Assembly: GCA_964437515.1 (NCBI GenBank)
Contig: CAYTHB010000101.1
Span: 1 to 7,339 of the forward strand
Reading direction: 5' to 3'
DNA: 7,339 nucleotides
Source: Sterolibacterium sp964437515
GTDB lineage: Bacteria; Pseudomonadota; Gammaproteobacteria; Burkholderiales; Rhodocyclaceae
Shown here piece after piece: positions 4,443 to 7,339 of this stretch; position 1 is the first letter of the stretch; every line of letters starts with the position of its first letter. Made by a program: the position numbers and the translations under genes. Below the pieces are notes generated by a model. That model made no database searches and was not told the origin of the DNA. It was given only the letters and a program-made list of their open reading frames with translations.

Positions 4443-5366
4443 ATGAAGGTAATCCGTAACCTGCTTTTTGGCATCCTATCCGCCAGCTTGGCTTGGCTCA
4501 CTACAACGGTCTGGGCTGCAAGTGCGCCAACCGGTGACGGCCTCCTAATACAGGCATATCAGGGTTCGAAGTTTTTTGGGCAAAAAGACTCGGGATTCAT
4601 ACAGTTTGAATTGCCCGTCGCATTGCCGGACCCCAAATCGGGTGCCGCCACGATTGAGGTGCTGGAAGGCAACGTCACACGGGTGGACTACACAACCTCT
4701 GGGATGAAGCGCTCCACCCTCGAAATCGCGCGTAACTACGAGCAGGCGCTGATCGATGCCGGGTATTCGGTGCTGTTCAAGTGTCATGGCAAGTCCAAGA
4801 CCTGCGGCAAGGTCAAGTTCGATCCGCTGTTTGGCGAGTTTCCGTACAGCGACGAACACTATCTGATCGCACGTACCACTGACAAGGCCACTTCCGAAGT
4901 GCTCACCGTTGCGGTTCGCTCCATAGAATCACACCATCACAGCATCTTCGTGGTGCGTAGCAAAGCTATGGACACCGGCATGGCCAAAGTTGATGCCGCA
5001 GCCATGAACAAAGGCATAGAACAGACCGGACATATGGCGCTGTATGGCCTCCTGTTTGACACCGGAAAATCAACGCTCAAGCCGGAATCTGGCCCCGTAC
5101 TTGCCGAAGTAGCGGCGCTGCTCATGCAAGCCGCCAAGCTTAGACTGCATGTGGTGGGACATACGGACAACGTCGGTACATTCGAGTCGAACATGACATT
5201 ATCCAAAGCCAGAGCCGCCACTGTGGTGGAAGCGCTTGTCAAACAGCATGGAATTGCTGCGAACCGACTGATGCCACACGGTGCGTCGTCGATCGCTCCT
5301 GTATCAAGCAACAACTCGGAAAGTGGGCGTGCGAAGAACCGCAGGGTCGAGTTGGTCAAAATGTAA
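4443..5366 (+). CDS. Secreted OmpA-domain protein with DUF4892-like N-terminal region
   Basis: A 307-residue protein. The Sec signal peptide MKVIRNLLFGILSASLAWLT continues TTVWA, with probable cleavage before ASAPTG (about residue 25/26). Residues about 31-180 form a separate domain with LEIARNYEQALIDAGYSVLF, a cysteine pair (C114, C121) and SDEHYLIA, resembling the DUF4892 family. Residues about 197-307 are a canonical OmpA-like peptidoglycan-binding domain: LLFDTGKSTLKPES, VVGHTDNVG (Asp242), LSKARA (Arg257, spaced as in characterised OmpA) and GRAKNRRVEL near the end. The mature protein should be periplasmic and cell-wall bound. It has no lipobox and no beta-barrel. The ATG at 4443 has AAGGAG at 7-nt spacing; an upstream GTG (4389) was rejected for lacking both a ribosome-binding site and a signal-peptide start. 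Confidence 0.9.
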   Translation: MKVIRNLLFGILSASLAWLTTTVWAASAPTGDGLLIQAYQGSKFFGQKDSGFIQFELPVALPDPKSGAATIEVLEGNVTRVDYTTSGMKRSTLEIARNYEQALIDAGYSVLFKCHGKSKTCGKVKFDPLFGEFPYSDEHYLIARTTDKATSEVLTVAVRSIESHHHSIFVVRSKAMDTGMAKVDAAAMNKGIEQTGHMALYGLLFDTGKSTLKPESGPVLAEVAALLMQAAKLRLHVVGHTDNVGTFESNMTLSKARAATVVEALVKQHGIAANRLMPHGASSIAPVSSNNSESGRAKNRRVELVKM

Positions 5367-5485
5367 TAGAGCAAGGGAACCCTGCACGAATCCGCCCTCA
5401 TCTGCCAAAATGCCCCGTCATTTTAGCGTGAAATACAAAAATCAGAGTCGCGTTGAAGCTTCGAGCGTAGCGAGCAAATCAGTAG

Positions 5486-5503
5486 CCGCCCCTTGAGGGG
5501 CGG
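5486..5503 (+). terminator. GC hairpin after the OmpA-domain gene
   Basis: CCGCCCC-TTGA-GGGGCGG forms a 7-bp all-GC stem, extendable by one T-A pair. It lies 120 bp past the OmpA-domain stop. No U-tract follows on either strand, so it is at best a weak or Rho-assisted terminator or a transcript-stabilising hairpin. Confidence 0.35.
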
Positions 5504-5580
5504 ATGGGTGGGGTGGGCGTATCAGGTAACGATTATTTCATCCTCTGTGGGTGGAGATGGCTACCATGATCGTTGATAAC

Positions 5581-5627
5581 GCAACAATAGGGCAACAATA
5601 GAGGACAGACCACGCCACGGTTTCTCC
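5581..5627 (+). repeat. 11-bp tandem repeat plus decayed MITE end
   Basis: GCAACAATAGG and GCAACAATAGA are adjacent (5581-5602). They lead into GAGGACAGACCACG-CCACGG-TTTCTCC (5601-5627), which is the MITE terminal sequence with a small internal duplication of CCACG. It shows the repeat family also reached the OmpA side of the window. Confidence 0.55.
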
Positions 5628-5773
5628 TGAAGATGCACAGATCGCCGGGATTGCCGGCTTGTAGATCATCAATCCCTGGCTAGCAAGTGCACAAAAGTAA
5701 TCGCCCGCGTGGAAGCAAAGCAGATAGACACAGACTGGCTCTGTAACTTACTCGATACTCAGGAGGGCTCGTC

Positions 5774-7008
5774 ATGATCAAAATGTTTTCCCTATCCGTT
5801 ATCAGCTTGCTTCTGGTATTGGTCTTCTGCGGTTTTTCGTGGCTTGGCGGGTCCAAGTCCGTAGGGCGCGAGAGCCGCGGGCCGTTTGAAATCGAAACTC
5901 TAGTCAAGAGCATCTCGTCCGGTGGTTTCCCCAACACGTCGAGTAATCCGTTTGAACGCACAGAAATGACGAAGTTTCGGTTGTACCACCGGGGGAAACG
6001 CATCGCCGCCACAGTGCATGGCGGCACCGTCGAAGAATTTTGGGAAGCGCACTTTCTGGAGGACGCATCGCGCCCCGCCGTACTGCTGGCAGGTACGGGA
6101 CTGTGACTGGTCACTGAAGAAAACGGCGTGGCCAAAGTCGATGAACTCAAGGAACAGGACACCCACGGGGCGCGCATACAATGGCTGGATGGTGCCGATG
6201 GCCAGCCGACTCCAGCAATTGATGTGGGTATCCGCGACGCGCGCGGCGAACCCCGCAGCCTCAAGGGCGGCACGCTGCTGCTGCTCGGACAGGGCGCGGG
6301 CTGGACGTGCGCACGCTGGCCATCCAACGCTACCGCCCTTACCAGGCAGACGGGTATAACGCCAGCACCGAAGATGCGCTGCGGTTGTCACCGGGGCACA
6401 GCCAATACGTATTGCTGGGCCAGAAGTCAAACCGCGATGACAGCACCACAACCTATGCATTGGTGGTGGCGGACCCTGGTCGCCAGTCAGCCTACGCCGT
6501 GCCCTTTGATCACAAGGCCACGCGCTTGATCGATGTCAAGGCCATCGACACTCACTGGTTCGATCACCATTTCACCTGGAGCCGTGACGCCAAGGGCGCA
6601 GAAAAGCTGGTGCCACGCACAGGCATGCCGCCTTACCCGCGCCAAGGGCGCGTCGTGCACTTTGGCAACATCATGGCGGAATACCACTTGGACGAAGCCA
6701 CGCCCGCATTGCAACAGGCACTTCTGGATTTTCTGGTGAAGCACTTCAAGGCTCAGGTGCTACCGTTACGCGCGACGGATGCCTTCGACAAGACTGAAAC
6801 ATCGATTTGGTTGCGCATGGGTGTGCGGGAGTACCAGCTTCGGTACGACACGAAAGACAAGCGGCTGCTGTTGCTGTTTTCCTCGGTACGCTTGGCCGAA
6901 GAAGAGGATGCTTTTGCACAACTGAAGAAAGCCGCGCAAGCGTTCAACCGAGAATTGATCGGTGGCAAACATCAGAAGTTGTTTGACGATGCGCAGGCAC
7001 GTCATTGA
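5774..7008 (+). pseudogene. Membrane-anchored or secreted hypothetical protein, broken by TGA and a frameshift
   Basis: The gene starts at ATG 5774 with GGAGG at 7-nt spacing. An N-terminal hydrophobic segment (MIKMFSLSVISLLLVLVFCG) is a signal anchor or signal peptide. The frame runs 110 codons to TGA at 6104-6106, then continues open in the same frame (LVTEENGVAKVDELKEQDTH...LLLLGQGAG). Near 6300 the coding frame shifts by minus one; adding one C in GGGCTGGAC gives GQGAGLDVRTLAIQRYRPYQ, which runs to the stop at 7006-7008. Repaired, it would be about 411 residues. I do not recognise the family. The C-terminal part (WLRMGVREYQLRYDTKDKRL, LLLLFSSVRLAEEEDAFAQL) looks like folded soluble protein. 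Two lesions suggest a recent pseudogene, though sequencing error could explain either. A separate product from 6307 on has no clear ribosome-binding site. Confidence 0.75.
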
Positions 7009-7112
7009 TCCAGCCTGGATGTACGTGAAATAGCTGGAATCATTCTGGAAACCGCAGTTGGACGCCTTCGAGTGCGCTTTTTACGAGACGACGTCGGAAG
7101 ATGGGTGTAAAA

Positions 7113-7146
7113 AGTAAAAAGGCGCCTGCATTGGCGCCTTTTTACT
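7113..7146. terminator. Bidirectional intrinsic terminator
   Basis: AGTAAAAAGGCGCC-TGCATT-GGCGCCTTTTTACT is a perfect 14-bp stem with a 6-nt loop. The GC core is followed by T-runs on both strands (CCTTTTTACTGTTT on plus, CCTTTTTACTTTTT on minus). It lies between the broken plus-strand gene (ending 7008) and the minus-strand tRNA gene (3' end 7154), so it can stop both convergent transcripts. Confidence 0.9.
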
Positions 7147-7151
7147 GTTTG

Positions 7152-7243
<92 letters not shown>

Positions 7244-7252
7244 GAACCAGAA

Positions 7253-7281
7253 ATTCTATCAGAAATTCTTGCGTGACAGAA
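7253..7281 (-). promoter_or_regulatory. Probable tRNA-Ser promoter
   Basis: On the minus strand, TAGAAT (7253-7258; 5/6 to the -10 consensus) ends 9 nt before the mature tRNA 5' end. The hexamer 17 bp upstream (TTCTGT, 7276-7281) is a poor -35, so the call rests on the -10 and its position. Confidence 0.4.
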
Positions 7282-7339
7282 AATGGAGTCTTTTCCAACA
7301 TGGTATGAGTCTGAACTTGGGTGTGGATTTCCAAGAGGG

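Larger units (their letters stand above)
5367..5773. other. 407-bp gene-free spacer with repeat debris
   Basis: No credible gene is present. The spacer holds a hairpin (5486-5503), an 11-bp tandem repeat (5581-5602) and a decayed MITE end (5601-5627). An adjacent stretch, GAGCGTAGCGAGC (5463-5475), resembles intergenic repeats common in proteobacteria. The last part carries the leader and ribosome-binding site of the downstream broken gene. Confidence 0.6.

Noticed and set aside
6104..6106. TGA as a selenocysteine or recoded codon
   Set aside because: No SECIS-like hairpin was recognised immediately downstream, other genes here end with TGA, and a second lesion follows, so simple gene decay or error is more likely.
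5680..6327. A 215-codon minus-strand open frame
   Set aside because: It lies antisense to the 5774-7008 gene, is rich in Ser, Pro and Arg, has no recognisable domain or good ribosome-binding site, and the sense strand has a strong Shine-Dalgarno, a signal anchor and coding character across the lesions.

Overview
This is a chromosomal accessory stretch from a Gram-negative proteobacterium, most likely beta- or gammaproteobacterial. Evidence for that is an OmpA-family periplasmic protein with a Sec signal peptide, Gram-negative-type toxin-antitoxin (TA) modules, many fragments resembling the short sequences that flank REP-associated (RAYT/IS200-like) transposases, and a class II tRNA-Ser with an encoded CCA end. 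The genus cannot be named from the sequence alone.

Left part (1-3660): four complete type II TA modules lie head to tail, all on the minus strand. From high to low coordinates they are Xre/RES (3626-2710), HicA/HicB (2520-1911), ParD/ParE (1676-1063) and a ribbon-helix-helix/ParE pair (769-201). Three place the antitoxin first, with the toxin start overlapping the antitoxin stop by 1, 4 or 13 nt. In hicAB the toxin comes first. Two modules have striking palindromes just upstream that look like autoregulatory operators. The modules are separated by short GC-rich repeats built around GGGGACAGACCACGG, GGGGTCAGGTCTT or GGGGTCRGACTC. Two of these repeats are copies of one MITE-like element (125 bp when complete). 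They lie in direct orientation and bracket hicAB precisely, and the second one supplies the stop codon of the RES toxin gene.

Middle (3660-4440): a plus-strand remnant of a fifth TA toxin (RelE/HigB-like) retains its N-terminal half and a probable operator palindrome, but has lost its C-terminal half and any antitoxin.

Right part (4443-7339): an intact OmpA-domain protein (4443-5366) is followed by a 407-bp gap containing further repeat debris. Next is a membrane-anchored or secreted hypothetical gene (5774-7008) broken by an in-frame TGA and a one-base deletion. A strong, apparently bidirectional terminator (7113-7146) separates it from a convergent tRNA-Ser(CGA) gene on the minus strand.

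The TA modules are probably independent addiction units collected in a repeat-rich, recombination-prone region. No sequence evidence links them to the OmpA or hypothetical genes other than proximity. The most unusual feature is the hicAB cassette bracketed by direct MITE copies, within a TA array whose junctions nearly all carry related repeat fragments.
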